From NCBI GenBank assembly GCA_003559635.1, contig PWKU01000034.1, positions 1 through 33,622 of the forward strand: a DNA stretch of 33,622 bases, given 5' to 3'. Below the pieces are notes generated by a model. It searched no databases. It was not told the DNA's origin and saw only the letters and a list, made by a program, of their open reading frames with translations. How positions within the stretch are numbered: the first letter of the stretch is position 1; each line of letters opens with the position of its first letter. Position numbers and translations under genes: made by a program. The DNA is from Candidatus Nealsoniibacteriota bacterium. Its GTDB lineage: Bacteria; Patescibacteriota; Minisyncoccia; Minisyncoccales; PWPS01. Of the stretch, positions 23,648 through 31,703 are shown in pieces.

Positions 23648-24971
23648 CGAAATATTCCTATACCAAATTAAACTCGCAGAAAACATTGGCCCCGCCATGG
23701 AAGGCGTGTGGAATTTTTTCTGGACATGGGGGTGGATTGCTCTACCCTTTTTTTTATGGCCGGTCGTTAAATTTCAATGGTTGTATTGGAGAAACAGCTT
23801 GTGGGATGACAATGTAAATAAAAAGATTATTCTGGAGTTTCGTATTCCAAACGAAATCGTAAAACCGATAAGGGCGATGGAGGTTGTCATTACCGGATTA
23901 TGGCAACTATACAAACCTCCAAGCTGGTTCGAGAAGTGGTGGCTAGGAGAGGAGGACCCTTCATTTTCTTTTGAGATTGTGGCGATTGACGGAATTCCTC
24001 ATTTTCTGGTACGTCTTCCCGAGTCGCAAAGGGAAATGTTTGAGCAGCATTTTCATGCTCAATATCCGGAGGCGGAAATATTTGAGGTGGAAGATTATAC
24101 AAAAATGGTTCCTAAAAATGTTCCCAATAAAAGATGGGAACTGTGGGGAAGTGATTACATAATGCCGGGAGGAGATGAGTATCCCATAAAAACATATCGA
24201 GACTTTGAAACGGAACGCGAGCCTACGGAAGAAAAACGCATTGACCCGATGGCCTCTTTAATGGAGGGGCTTACTAAAACAGGGGAAGGAGAGCAGATTT
24301 GGATTATGATAAAAGCAAAACCAATTACGAAGGATACATCGGATTTTCCTGAAAGATCAAAAAAACTTTACGAGAAATTAGCGGGAAGGAAAGAGAAGCC
24401 TCCCTCTCCTCCGCTTTGGCGGCAAATATTGTCAATCTTGACCGGTTACCCAAAAGAGGAAGATGAAAACGGAGAAGATAGCACTATTCCGGTGGAAATG
24501 AAATTAACTCCCGGGGAAAGACAGCTGGTTGAGAGCATAGAAAGTAAAAGAACAAAACATCTTTTTGAGTGCTTTATTCGCCATATCTATATTGCAAGAA
24601 AAGAAAAGTTTTCGATTCCCGCAGGAATTAAAATTCCGATGAGTTACTTTAGCCAATTTAACAATACAGGTCTTGGATTTATAATACCTTACACAAAAAC
24701 AATTACTAAAATTAAACAAAACTGGTGGGATTGGTTTTGGATGTTAAAGAAAAGACTTTATCTTAGAAAGAGAAGAATATTCCGAAATTATATAAGGAGA
24801 GCGCCAGCTTTCTATCCGCTGGTTAGAGGAGAGGAAGTTTTTGTACTAGGTTCCGATGAACTTGCAACTTTGTTTCACTTTCCTTCCAGAATTTCTGTTC
24901 CGCCTTCTGTAATACCGAGAGTTGAAGCAAGAAAGAGAGAAGCTCCGCATAATCTTCCGGTTGAAGAATAA
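23625..24971 (+). CDS. Conserved membrane protein, partner of the TraG/VirD4-like ATPase
   Basis: The 448-residue product has one strong N-terminal hydrophobic segment (FFWTWGWIALPFFLWPVVKF, ~28-47), then a large soluble region rich in Trp and charged residues. Notable segments are LPESQREMFEQHFHAQYPEAEIFEVEDYT and RTKHLFECFIRHIYIARKEKF, the latter reminiscent of helical docking regions. I cannot assign a characterised family; I recall such proteins (DUF8128-like, uncertain) encoded directly before TraG-like ATPases in CPR and Firmicutes. The start ATG lies within the upstream gene, with AAGGA 7 nt before it. It probably anchors the ATPase at the membrane (inference from conserved pairing and 11-bp spacing). 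Confidence 0.6.
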   Translation: MENIPSLNEIFLYQIKLAENIGPAMEGVWNFFWTWGWIALPFFLWPVVKFQWLYWRNSLWDDNVNKKIILEFRIPNEIVKPIRAMEVVITGLWQLYKPPSWFEKWWLGEEDPSFSFEIVAIDGIPHFLVRLPESQREMFEQHFHAQYPEAEIFEVEDYTKMVPKNVPNKRWELWGSDYIMPGGDEYPIKTYRDFETEREPTEEKRIDPMASLMEGLTKTGEGEQIWIMIKAKPITKDTSDFPERSKKLYEKLAGRKEKPPSPPLWRQILSILTGYPKEEDENGEDSTIPVEMKLTPGERQLVESIESKRTKHLFECFIRHIYIARKEKFSIPAGIKIPMSYFSQFNNTGLGFIIPYTKTITKIKQNWWDWFWMLKKRLYLRKRRIFRNYIRRAPAFYPLVRGEEVFVLGSDELATLFHFPSRISVPPSVIPRVEARKREAPHNLPVEE

Positions 24972-24982
24972 AAAAACAAAAA

Positions 24983-26620
24983 ATGAGTGATAATGACATA
25001 ACATTTTTCGGATACACAAATTTTCGCAACGAAAAGCGGAAATTTGGGATTAAGCGTGATGATCGGCGTCGCCATTTTTATGCTATTGGTAAAACAGGAA
25101 TGGGTAAGTCGGTATTGCTTGAAAATATGGCTATTCAAGATATCCAGCGAGGAGATGGGGTGGGGTTTATCGACCCTCACGGAGAGGCGGTGGAAAAAAT
25201 ATTAAAATGTATTCCGGAAGAGCGTGTTAATGATATAGTCTATTTTAACCCGGCAGATACGAAAAGAGTTATTGGTTTTAATGTTATGGAAAGAGTGGAT
25301 AAAGATTACAGGCACTTAGTTGCCTCCGGACTAATGGGTGTTTTTAAGAAGATATGGCCAGATGTTTGGTCGGCAAGAATGGAGTATATTCTTAACAATA
25401 CTATTCTTGCTCTTTTGGATTATCCGAATTCCACCCTTTTAGGGATAAATCGGATGATGTCCGATAAAGAATTTCGGGCAAAGGTTATTGAAAAAATCAC
25501 AGATCCGGTTGTGAAATCTTTCTGGACAAAAGAATTCGCTTCGTGGAGCCAACAATACGCTACCGATGCGGTTTCGGCAATTCAAAACAAAGTGGGTCAG
25601 TTCACATCGGTCTCTGTTGTAAGAAATATCATTGGTCAAGTAAACTCAACCATTGATATGCGCGACATCATGAACAATCAGAAGATACTGATAGTTAATC
25701 TTTCCAAAGGAAAAATAGGGGAGGACAATTCGATGCTCCTGGGAGCTCTTGTTATTACCAAGCTTCAACTTGCGGCAATGGAGAGAGTAAACATTCCCGA
25801 AGAGGAGAGAAAGGACTTCTTCTTATATATTGATGAGTTTCAAAACTTTGCGACGCGTTCCTTTATCAATATTCTCTCCGAGGCACGCAAGTATCGGTTG
25901 TCATTAACCTTAGGGCATCAGTATATTGGGCAACTGGATGAATATGATAAAACGGGACATCATATGCGTGATGCAATTTTTGGAAATGTGGGTACTATTG
26001 TCTCCTTCAGGCTGGGAGCCGAAGATGCGGAGTTTTTGGAAAAAGAATTTGTGCCGACTGTGACCATGGATGATATAATCAACCTTCCAAAACACAATGT
26101 TTACACAAAACTGATGATAGACGGAATTTCCGGAAGGCCTTTTTCTGCGGAAACGATGCCTCCCTTTGAGGAAGAAGATGCAGTATCAATTCAGAAGATT
26201 ATTAGGGTGTCAGGGGAGCGTTACGGAACGGACAGGGTAAAAGTGGAAGAAAAATTGTCGCGCTGGCTTGGCGAATTTAAAGAAGCAACCGGAAAGAAGG
26301 AAACAAGCGATGCGGACTTGCCTGGATCCGGCGGAGAGCTTTATGATGCAACATGCACTAAATGCGGTAAAAAAACCAAAGTTCCTTTTGCTCCTGACGG
26401 AAACCGACCGACATTTTGTAAAACATGCAGGAAATCTTTAAAAAATAAGAATGAAAAGAAAAAGGAGAGCGAGGAAGAAGGTGAAAATCCCGAAAATAAA
26501 GACAAAAAAACTTCTTTAAGAGATGCTCTTGAAGAGATAAAAGGAGAGGAAGAAAAAAATAAAGTTAGTGGTCTTAAACAAGCGCTACAAGATGCTTTTA
26601 AAAAGAAAAAGGACGATTAG
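24983..26620 (+). CDS. TraG/VirD4-like type IV secretion/conjugation ATPase with C-terminal zinc finger
   Basis: The 545-residue product is a P-loop ATPase of the VirD4/TraG/HerA-FtsK type: Walker A GKTGMGKS (36-43), a GFIDPHGEAV segment, Walker B FFLYIDEFQNF (279-289) and a sensor-like TLGHQYIGQL. There is no membrane helix, unlike classical VirD4; the preceding gene may supply the anchor. The C-terminus has a Cys4 zinc site, CTKC...FCKTC (458-482) with the VPFAPDGNRP spacer, similar to zf-Tbcl-2-type motifs, and a very charged Lys/Glu tail. It may move DNA or protein through the envelope, or act in DNA uptake; the substrate is unknown. It overlaps pgk by 29 bp. Confidence 0.8.
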   Translation: MSDNDITFFGYTNFRNEKRKFGIKRDDRRRHFYAIGKTGMGKSVLLENMAIQDIQRGDGVGFIDPHGEAVEKILKCIPEERVNDIVYFNPADTKRVIGFNVMERVDKDYRHLVASGLMGVFKKIWPDVWSARMEYILNNTILALLDYPNSTLLGINRMMSDKEFRAKVIEKITDPVVKSFWTKEFASWSQQYATDAVSAIQNKVGQFTSVSVVRNIIGQVNSTIDMRDIMNNQKILIVNLSKGKIGEDNSMLLGALVITKLQLAAMERVNIPEEERKDFFLYIDEFQNFATRSFINILSEARKYRLSLTLGHQYIGQLDEYDKTGHHMRDAIFGNVGTIVSFRLGAEDAEFLEKEFVPTVTMDDIINLPKHNVYTKLMIDGISGRPFSAETMPPFEEEDAVSIQKIIRVSGERYGTDRVKVEEKLSRWLGEFKEATGKKETSDADLPGSGGELYDATCTKCGKKTKVPFAPDGNRPTFCKTCRKSLKNKNEKKKESEEEGENPENKDKKTSLRDALEEIKGEEEKNKVSGLKQALQDAFKKKKDD

Positions 26621-27764
26621 AAACATTAACGTGAAGGGAAGAGTTGTTCTGGTGCGTTGCGATTTTAATGTCTCTTTAAATGAAAATGGAGAAGTTGAAG
26701 ATGATTTAAGAATTAGACAAGTTCTCCCGACGATTCGTTATCTTTTAAAGAAGAAAGCAAAAGTTGTTCTACTTAGCCATTTCAGCTCAAAGGGGCAAAG
26801 TGCACACCCTGTTAAAAAATCGCTTTCCGGTCTTCTTAAGACAGAAGTGGGTTTTGTCGATGATTGTGTCGGGGAAAAGGTACTGGAAAAAATAAGGAAG
26901 ATGGAAGAAAGGGAAGTACTCCTTCTGGAAAATGTAAGAATGCATAAAGAAGAAGAAGAGAGTTCGACTGAATTTGGAAAGGAGCTGGCTTCTCTTGCCG
27001 ATTTTTTTGTTAATGATGCTTTTTCCGTTTCTCATCGTAGCCATGCTTCGCTAACACAAATTCCATTGTTTATTCCTGCCGTAAAAGGATTTTTAATGGA
27101 AAGAGAGATAAAGTTATTAGGTGATATTCGGAAGAATTCTAAAAAGTCGGTAGCGGTTATTATCGGAGGGGTAAAAATCAAATCGAAAATATCGGTGGTA
27201 AATTATTTTTTAAAAAATGCAGAACATGTTTTGCTTGGAGGAAAGATTGCTAATATGGTACTTATTGTACGGAAGATTGCGTTCAACCTTCCCTGGCCAA
27301 GCGATGAAATTGAAGAAGTGGTAAAAAAGATTGATTATACTTCTACCAAGCTCCATATACCGGTTGATGTTGTTTCATCGCCGGATAATACGGGAGAAAA
27401 AGGTGTTCGGGAAATAGCTCCGGGGAAGATAAGTGGAGAAGAAGATATTTTTGATATCGGGCCCGAAACGCGAAAACTTTACGGTGATATTTTAAAAGAA
27501 GCGGAAGTAATAATTTGGGCCGGACCACTTGGTTTTTCTGAGAAAAAGCCGTTTGAGGGCGGAACGAAAGAAGTAGGGGAAATGGTTGCCGAAAATAAAA
27601 AAGCTATTAAAATAGTCGGTGGGGGAGATACTATAAAAGCGTTTCAAAAATTTAATTTGTTGGAAAAAATGGATCTTGTCTCTTATGGAGGAGGAGCCAT
27701 GCTCGCATATTTGAGCGAGCAAGCCATGCCGGGAATTGAGGCGTTAGAAGAAAATCAACAATGA
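26592..27764 (+). CDS. pgk: Phosphoglycerate kinase
   Basis: Phosphoglycerate kinase makes ATP from 1,3-bisphosphoglycerate in glycolysis. I start it at ATG 26592 (390 residues, MLLKRKRTIRNINVKG), not at the track GTG. Family marks are VLVRCDFNVSL, DDLRIRQVLPTI, LLENVRMHKEEE, FFVNDAFSVSHRSHAS, VIIGGVKIKSKI, IWAGPLGFSEKKPFEGGT and VGGGDT...GGGAMLAYL. Differences from the textbook enzyme: the usual SHLGRPKG is SHFSSKG, losing the substrate-binding Arg, and the usual N-GPxG is AGPLG. The fold looks intact, so activity is likely but unproven. The start lies inside the ATPase gene, so translation may be coupled. Confidence 0.9.
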   Translation: MLLKRKRTIRNINVKGRVVLVRCDFNVSLNENGEVEDDLRIRQVLPTIRYLLKKKAKVVLLSHFSSKGQSAHPVKKSLSGLLKTEVGFVDDCVGEKVLEKIRKMEEREVLLLENVRMHKEEEESSTEFGKELASLADFFVNDAFSVSHRSHASLTQIPLFIPAVKGFLMEREIKLLGDIRKNSKKSVAVIIGGVKIKSKISVVNYFLKNAEHVLLGGKIANMVLIVRKIAFNLPWPSDEIEEVVKKIDYTSTKLHIPVDVVSSPDNTGEKGVREIAPGKISGEEDIFDIGPETRKLYGDILKEAEVIIWAGPLGFSEKKPFEGGTKEVGEMVAENKKAIKIVGGGDTIKAFQKFNLLEKMDLVSYGGGAMLAYLSEQAMPGIEALEENQQ

Positions 27765-28879
27765 AAAACTTAAAAGAGGTTTCAGAAAGAATAAAAAAAG
27801 CGGTTGATGATAATGAAAAAATCGTCCTTTATGGTGATGCGGATTTGGACGGAGTTACTTCTGTGGTAATTCTAGAAGAGGCAATTGGTAAAATAGGGGG
27901 TAGAGCTGTTGTTTATATTTCCGACAGAGAAAATTGGGGCTACGGTTTGAGCAAAGAAGCTGTATTGAATATGAAGAAAGAGTCTCCGGCACTTCTTATC
28001 TCACTTGACTGCGGAATCAGTAATTTTGAAGGAGCGGAAACCGCAAACAAAGAGGGCTTTGATTTTGTAATTATTGATCATCACAAAACGCAGTCTAAAC
28101 TTCCAAAAGCTTCATTGATATTGGATCCGTTACAAGAAGGAGATCGATACCCTTTTAAAAAGCTGGCAAATGCCGGAGTGGTTTATAAGCTTACTCAGGA
28201 GATGCTGGGCAAAGATTTTCCGGCCAAGAAAAATAGGTTTTTAGAAATGGTTGTTTTGGCAACTATCGCTGACATGGTTCCCAAAGAAGCCGATAATAAG
28301 AAGTTTTTGGAAGAAGGATTGGGGCTTTTGGAAGATCCTTCAATCACTTCACTAGCGGTTTTAAAGGAAAGAACGGAAGAAAACTTTGTTGAGTATGTAA
28401 CGTCTCTATTAAATGTCACAAAGGCTAAAGGCACAGCAAATAACACATATTTTTTCTTTAAAGAAGATGATCCTCAAGAAATTGAGAATCTGATTAACGA
28501 GATAAAAGTAGATTATGAAAAGAGGAAGCAGGAAATAAAAGTGGAAGAAGAAAGGATAAGTGAGAAAGTAGATGAGGACTCTCTGTTTATCTTTGAAGAA
28601 GGTTCTTTTCCTTCTTCTTTAGCCGGTTCGGTTGCGTCAAAGATTATAAAAAAGCACGGCAAAACGGTTTTTTTGTATGCCAGAGAAGATGGTATTGCGA
28701 GTGGCTCTGTCAGAGTAGTTGTCGGCCAGGATGCGGTTGAAATGATGACGCACTGCAAAAAGTATCTGGAATCCTTTGGTGGACATCCGGAAGCCGCAGG
28801 CTTTATGCTAAAAGAAGAAAATATTGAAAATTTCAAAAATTGTTTAACGGATTATTTTTGTAAATATTTAAATAATTAA
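27761..28879 (+). CDS. RecJ-like DHH/DHHA1 phosphoesterase
   Basis: The 372-residue product matches the DHH superfamily: motif I YGDADLDGVTS (25-33), SLDCGISN, the name motif IIDHHKTQ (~105-111), DMVP, and a C-terminal DHHA1 domain with DGIASGSVR and the glycine motif FGGHPEAAGF (~345-354). Members are single-strand exonucleases (RecJ), oligoribonucleases/pAp phosphatases or cyclic-dinucleotide phosphodiesterases. At 372 residues it lacks the OB and extra domains of full RecJ (about 577 residues in E. coli), so the substrate is uncertain. It overlaps pgk by 4 bp (ATGA), suggesting coupling, and is followed by RNase HI, which suggests nucleic-acid turnover. Confidence 0.8.
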   Translation: MKNLKEVSERIKKAVDDNEKIVLYGDADLDGVTSVVILEEAIGKIGGRAVVYISDRENWGYGLSKEAVLNMKKESPALLISLDCGISNFEGAETANKEGFDFVIIDHHKTQSKLPKASLILDPLQEGDRYPFKKLANAGVVYKLTQEMLGKDFPAKKNRFLEMVVLATIADMVPKEADNKKFLEEGLGLLEDPSITSLAVLKERTEENFVEYVTSLLNVTKAKGTANNTYFFFKEDDPQEIENLINEIKVDYEKRKQEIKVEEERISEKVDEDSLFIFEEGSFPSSLAGSVASKIIKKHGKTVFLYAREDGIASGSVRVVVGQDAVEMMTHCKKYLESFGGHPEAAGFMLKEENIENFKNCLTDYFCKYLNN

Positions 28880-28883
28880 AAGT

Positions 28884-29327
28884 ATGAAAAAAATAACCAT
28901 CTACACCGACGGAGGAGCGCGTGGAAATCCCGGACAGGCCGCTGCAGGAACTGTTTTTTATAACGAAAAAGGAGAGAAGGTGAAGGAATACGGAAAATAT
29001 TTAGGAGATAACTTGACCAATAACGAAGCTGAGTACATGGCCGCTATTTTTGGTTTGGAGAAGTTCAAATCTTTCTTCGGAAAAAGAATTGCAAAAGAAA
29101 CGGAAGTGACTCTTTGCAGCGACTCGGAGCTTCTTGTGAACCAGTTGAACGGAAAATATAAAATTGAAAACGAGAAACTTCAACCTCTTTTTCTAAAATT
29201 ATGGAATCTTCGCTTGGATTTCAGAAAGGTAAAAATTTCGTCGGTTTCTCGGACAAAAAATAAAGATGCGGACAGAATGGTTAATGAGGTTCTTGATAAT
29301 GAAAAAAAGGCGACAAAATTGTTTTAG
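28884..29327 (+). CDS. Ribonuclease HI
   Basis: RNase HI cuts the RNA strand of RNA-DNA hybrids. The 147-residue product has the acidic active site: Asp in IYTDGGARGNPG (9), Glu in NNEAEYMA (48), Asp in LCSDSELLVNQLNGKYKI (~80) and Asp in TKNKDADRMVN (~128-130). The short length and the GKYKIENEKL segment are like the archaeal/Patescibacterial type without the basic protrusion of E. coli RNase HI. It is 4 bp downstream of the DHH gene and converges with the EF-P gene. Confidence 0.9.
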   Translation: MKKITIYTDGGARGNPGQAAAGTVFYNEKGEKVKEYGKYLGDNLTNNEAEYMAAIFGLEKFKSFFGKRIAKETEVTLCSDSELLVNQLNGKYKIENEKLQPLFLKLWNLRLDFRKVKISSVSRTKNKDADRMVNEVLDNEKKATKLF

Positions 29328-29330
29328 AAA

Positions 29331-29894
29331 TTACTGAACTCTTCTCACATATTCTCCTGTGTCCGTATTTACCTCGACGGTGTCTTTTTCTTTTATAAAA
29401 AGAGGAGCGTCAATTTTCTTTCCCGTTTCCAGTGTTACTACTTTTGTTCCTCCTTCCGATCTGTTTCCCTTGACTCCCGGAGGAGCTTCTTCCACTTGAA
29501 GGCTTATTTTTATCGGTAGCAAAACATTGATAATTTTTTCTCCAAATAACAGTGTGGTGACAGGAGCTTTTTCCTTGAGATAATTTACTCTCTCGCCGAG
29601 GACGCCTTCATCCAACTTGAAGCGGCTTGAGGGATTGTTTTCTTCGTGAAAAACATATTCTCCCTTATGAGAGTAAACAAAAACGGCACTTCTCTTTTCT
29701 AAATCCGCTTCTTCCACCTCTTCTCCGGGGTGGAATGTTTTTTGCAAGACGGCACCTGTTCTGATGTTCTTTAGCTCTGCCTGCACAACAGATTTACCCC
29801 TTCCTTTTACGACATGGGAGTGTTTGGTTATTTCGTAGGGGTCTTCTCTTAAAATGATTACTTTTCCTTTTTTTATCTCATTATGCTTTAACAT
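29331..29894 (-). CDS. efp: Elongation factor P
   Basis: EF-P relieves ribosome stalling at proline stretches. The 187-residue product has the three-domain layout: an N-terminal KOW-like domain (VIILREDPYEITKHSHVVKGRGKS), a middle OB domain and a C-terminal OB domain with LETGKKIDAPLFIKEKDTVEVNTDTGEYVRRV, the EF-P signature. The functional loop usually reads PGKG with the modified Lys34 of E. coli; here it is KGRG with Arg32 at that position. Arg is seen in rhamnosylated (EarP-dependent) EF-Ps, but no earP or other modification gene is in this window. Its promoter is probably in the short divergent gap to the next gene. Confidence 0.92.
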   Translation of the reverse strand: MLKHNEIKKGKVIILREDPYEITKHSHVVKGRGKSVVQAELKNIRTGAVLQKTFHPGEEVEEADLEKRSAVFVYSHKGEYVFHEENNPSSRFKLDEGVLGERVNYLKEKAPVTTLLFGEKIINVLLPIKISLQVEEAPPGVKGNRSEGGTKVVTLETGKKIDAPLFIKEKDTVEVNTDTGEYVRRVQ

Positions 29895-29900
29895 GGCTGT

Positions 29901-29929
29901 TTGATTATTATCTTTTTATGAGTTATAAT
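29901..29929 (+). promoter_or_regulatory. Promoter of the small membrane protein gene
   Basis: TTGATT (29901-29906), a 17-bp spacer and perfect TATAAT (29924-29929). A TATATTATA segment on the opposite strand may give EF-P its -10. The 55-bp gap to EF-P would hold both promoters. Confidence 0.55.
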
Positions 29930-29961
29930 ATAGCACAAACTTAAAAAAGGTGGGATGGGCG

Positions 29962-30339
29962 ATGATAATGGTCAATATTTTGGTGATCATTGCAGTTCTT
30001 TTTATTCTATTGGGAATATATACATTATTAATGAATGCACAAGACCGGAAAAATTCGGAGCAAGAAGGGAGAGAAGAGATGAGTATCCTCGCGAAGCTAT
30101 TTTCTATCTCCAAAGAAGAGGAAGAAGAAGGGAATGAGAGAGATATAAGGTTAGAAAAATATAAGAAAAAACTTGAAAGACTGGGATTTAATGGAAAAAA
30201 CTTGGAAGCTCTTCCAGAAAAAAAGAAGAAAAAAGTTCTCAAAATTCTTGATAATGGCTCAATGAGGTTATATATGGATCAATTACAGGAGGTCAGATCA
30301 GTGAAAAAGAGCCCCAAGAAGAACCTTAAAAGATGTTAA
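29962..30339 (+). CDS. Small membrane-anchored protein of unknown function
   Basis: The product is about 125 residues from ATG 29962 (AAAAGGTGGG precedes it by about 8 nt); the track starts at GTG 29950. It has one N-terminal membrane helix (VNILVIIAVLFILLGIYTLL) followed by a very charged, Glu/Lys-rich cytosolic part with a coiled-coil look (RLEKYKKKLERLGF, LPEKKKKKVLKIL). I recognise no family. It has its own promoter and terminator, and a basic tail that could bind nucleic acid or lipid (speculative). Confidence 0.6.
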   Translation: MIMVNILVIIAVLFILLGIYTLLMNAQDRKNSEQEGREEMSILAKLFSISKEEEEEGNERDIRLEKYKKKLERLGFNGKNLEALPEKKKKKVLKILDNGSMRLYMDQLQEVRSVKKSPKKNLKRC

Positions 30340-30356
30340 TAGTCAAAAACATCTGG

Positions 30357-30378
30357 GCACCGAAAGGTGCTTTTTTTT
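30357..30378 (+). terminator. Rho-independent terminator
   Basis: GCACC-GAAA-GGTGC (30357-30370) with a GNRA-type tetraloop, followed by eight T. It lies 18 bp after the stop at 30339, closing the small membrane-protein transcript. Confidence 0.85.
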
Positions 30379-30396
30379 CCGCTTTTTTTGTTTTTT

Positions 30397-30405
30397 TGGT
30401 AAAAT
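30397..30405 (+). promoter_or_regulatory. Extended -10 promoter of the flavoprotein gene
   Basis: TGGTAAAAT ends 8 bp before the ATG at 30414; there is no clear -35 in the T-rich sequence upstream. It suggests a near-leaderless mRNA. Confidence 0.45.
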
Positions 30406-30413
30406 AACGCTAT

Positions 30414-31664
30414 ATGGAAAACAAAATCAATTTTGATGTCGCTATTATTGGAGGAGGGCCGTCGGGAATGATGGCCGCAATTTCGTCTGCTAGAAAAGGA
30501 GCCAGTGTTGTTCTACTTGAAAAGAATAAAAAGCTTGGGCAAAAATTATTACTGACCGGAAACGGTAGGTGTAATATAACAAATGCGGAATTTGATACAA
30601 AGAGATTGGTTTCATATTACGGGAAAAGAGGAAAGTTTCTTTTTTCCGCTTTTCATCTTTTTGGCCCACAAGAGGTAATGGATTTTTTGAAGGAAGAGAG
30701 GGTAAGCACTAAAATTGAGAGAGGCGGGCGCGTCTTTCCGAAAAGCAACAAAGCAGAAAGTGTGCTCAACGCTCTTATTAGATGTTTGAAAAAGAACAAT
30801 GTTACTGTTGTTTGCAACGCGAAGGTTCACCGTTTGGCGGAAAAAGATAAACGAATAAAAAAAATTGTGCTCCAAGGGAAGAAAGAGGTTTTTGCCAAAA
30901 ACTATATTCTCTGTGCCGGGGGAGTAGCATATCCGGCAACCGGATCTACCGCAGATGGAATAAGAATGGCAAAATCTCTCGGACACAAAATAGAGGAGAT
31001 TAATCCGGCGTTGGTGCCGATTAAAATTAAAGAGGGTTTTGTAAAAGATTTGGGGGGACTCTCTCTCAAAAATGTGGAAATTACTGCAAAGCGGGGGAAA
31101 AAGTCTTTGAAAAAATTTGGAGAGTGTCTGTTTACCCATTACGGAATGAGCGGGCCGATAATTTTGGAAATGAGCAAGGAAATAGGAGAAATGTGGAAAG
31201 AAGGGGAAGTAAGTTTGTTTCTTGATTTAAAGCCGGCACTGGATTGCAAAAAACTTGATCGTAGGGTTCAGCGTGATTTTCAGAAGTATGGCAATAAACT
31301 TTTTAAAAACAGTCTAAATGATCTTTTGCCCTCCAAATTAATTTTTCCGATAATAAAATTGTCCCGGATAGATCCGCAAAAAAAAGTTAATGAGATAACC
31401 AGGGACGAAAGAAAAAGACTGGTCGGCATACTGAAAAACATGGAGATGACCGTAGAAGGAACGATGGGGGTTGACTTGGCGATTACCAATACCGGAGGTG
31501 TTTCGCTTTCCGAAATAGACGAGAAGACAATGCGCTCGAAAAAAATTAACAACCTCTTTTTTGCGGGGGATATTATCGATTTGGACGGACCGACAGGAGG
31601 TTTTAATTTGCAAATGTGTTGGAGTACCGGATATGTGGCGGGAAAATCTTCTGCAAAACCATAA
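30414..31664 (+). CDS. HI0933/YhiN-family FAD-dependent oxidoreductase
   Basis: The 416-residue product has an N-terminal FAD dinucleotide-binding motif (IIGGGPSGMMAAISSARKGASVVLLEK, ~10-36) and the family mark LTGNGRCNITN. Later come NYILCAGGVAYPATGSTADG, FTHYGMSGPIILEMS, and the C-terminal NTGGVSLSEID and GDIIDLDGPTGGFNLQMCWSTGYVAG. The family was long annotated as an aminoacetone-oxidase-like or BaiN flavoprotein; E. coli YhiN has more recently been reported as a 23S rRNA dihydrouridine synthase (RdsA), as I recall. The same role here is plausible but unproven. It appears to start a transcript shared with the next gene at a 39-bp spacing. Confidence 0.85.
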   Translation: MENKINFDVAIIGGGPSGMMAAISSARKGASVVLLEKNKKLGQKLLLTGNGRCNITNAEFDTKRLVSYYGKRGKFLFSAFHLFGPQEVMDFLKEERVSTKIERGGRVFPKSNKAESVLNALIRCLKKNNVTVVCNAKVHRLAEKDKRIKKIVLQGKKEVFAKNYILCAGGVAYPATGSTADGIRMAKSLGHKIEEINPALVPIKIKEGFVKDLGGLSLKNVEITAKRGKKSLKKFGECLFTHYGMSGPIILEMSKEIGEMWKEGEVSLFLDLKPALDCKKLDRRVQRDFQKYGNKLFKNSLNDLLPSKLIFPIIKLSRIDPQKKVNEITRDERKRLVGILKNMEMTVEGTMGVDLAITNTGGVSLSEIDEKTMRSKKINNLFFAGDIIDLDGPTGGFNLQMCWSTGYVAGKSSAKP

Positions 31665-31703
31665 AAATTTTTATTATTATCATATATATTTAAATAACAA
31701 AGA

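Noticed and set aside
27784-27860. Degenerate DHH motif I in the RecJ-like protein
   Set aside because: GDADLDG matches the GDxDxDG form of RecJ proteins, so it is normal.
30612-31139. 175-aa minus-strand ORF
   Set aside because: Antisense to the flavoprotein gene, no motif, Phe/Ser-rich shadow composition.
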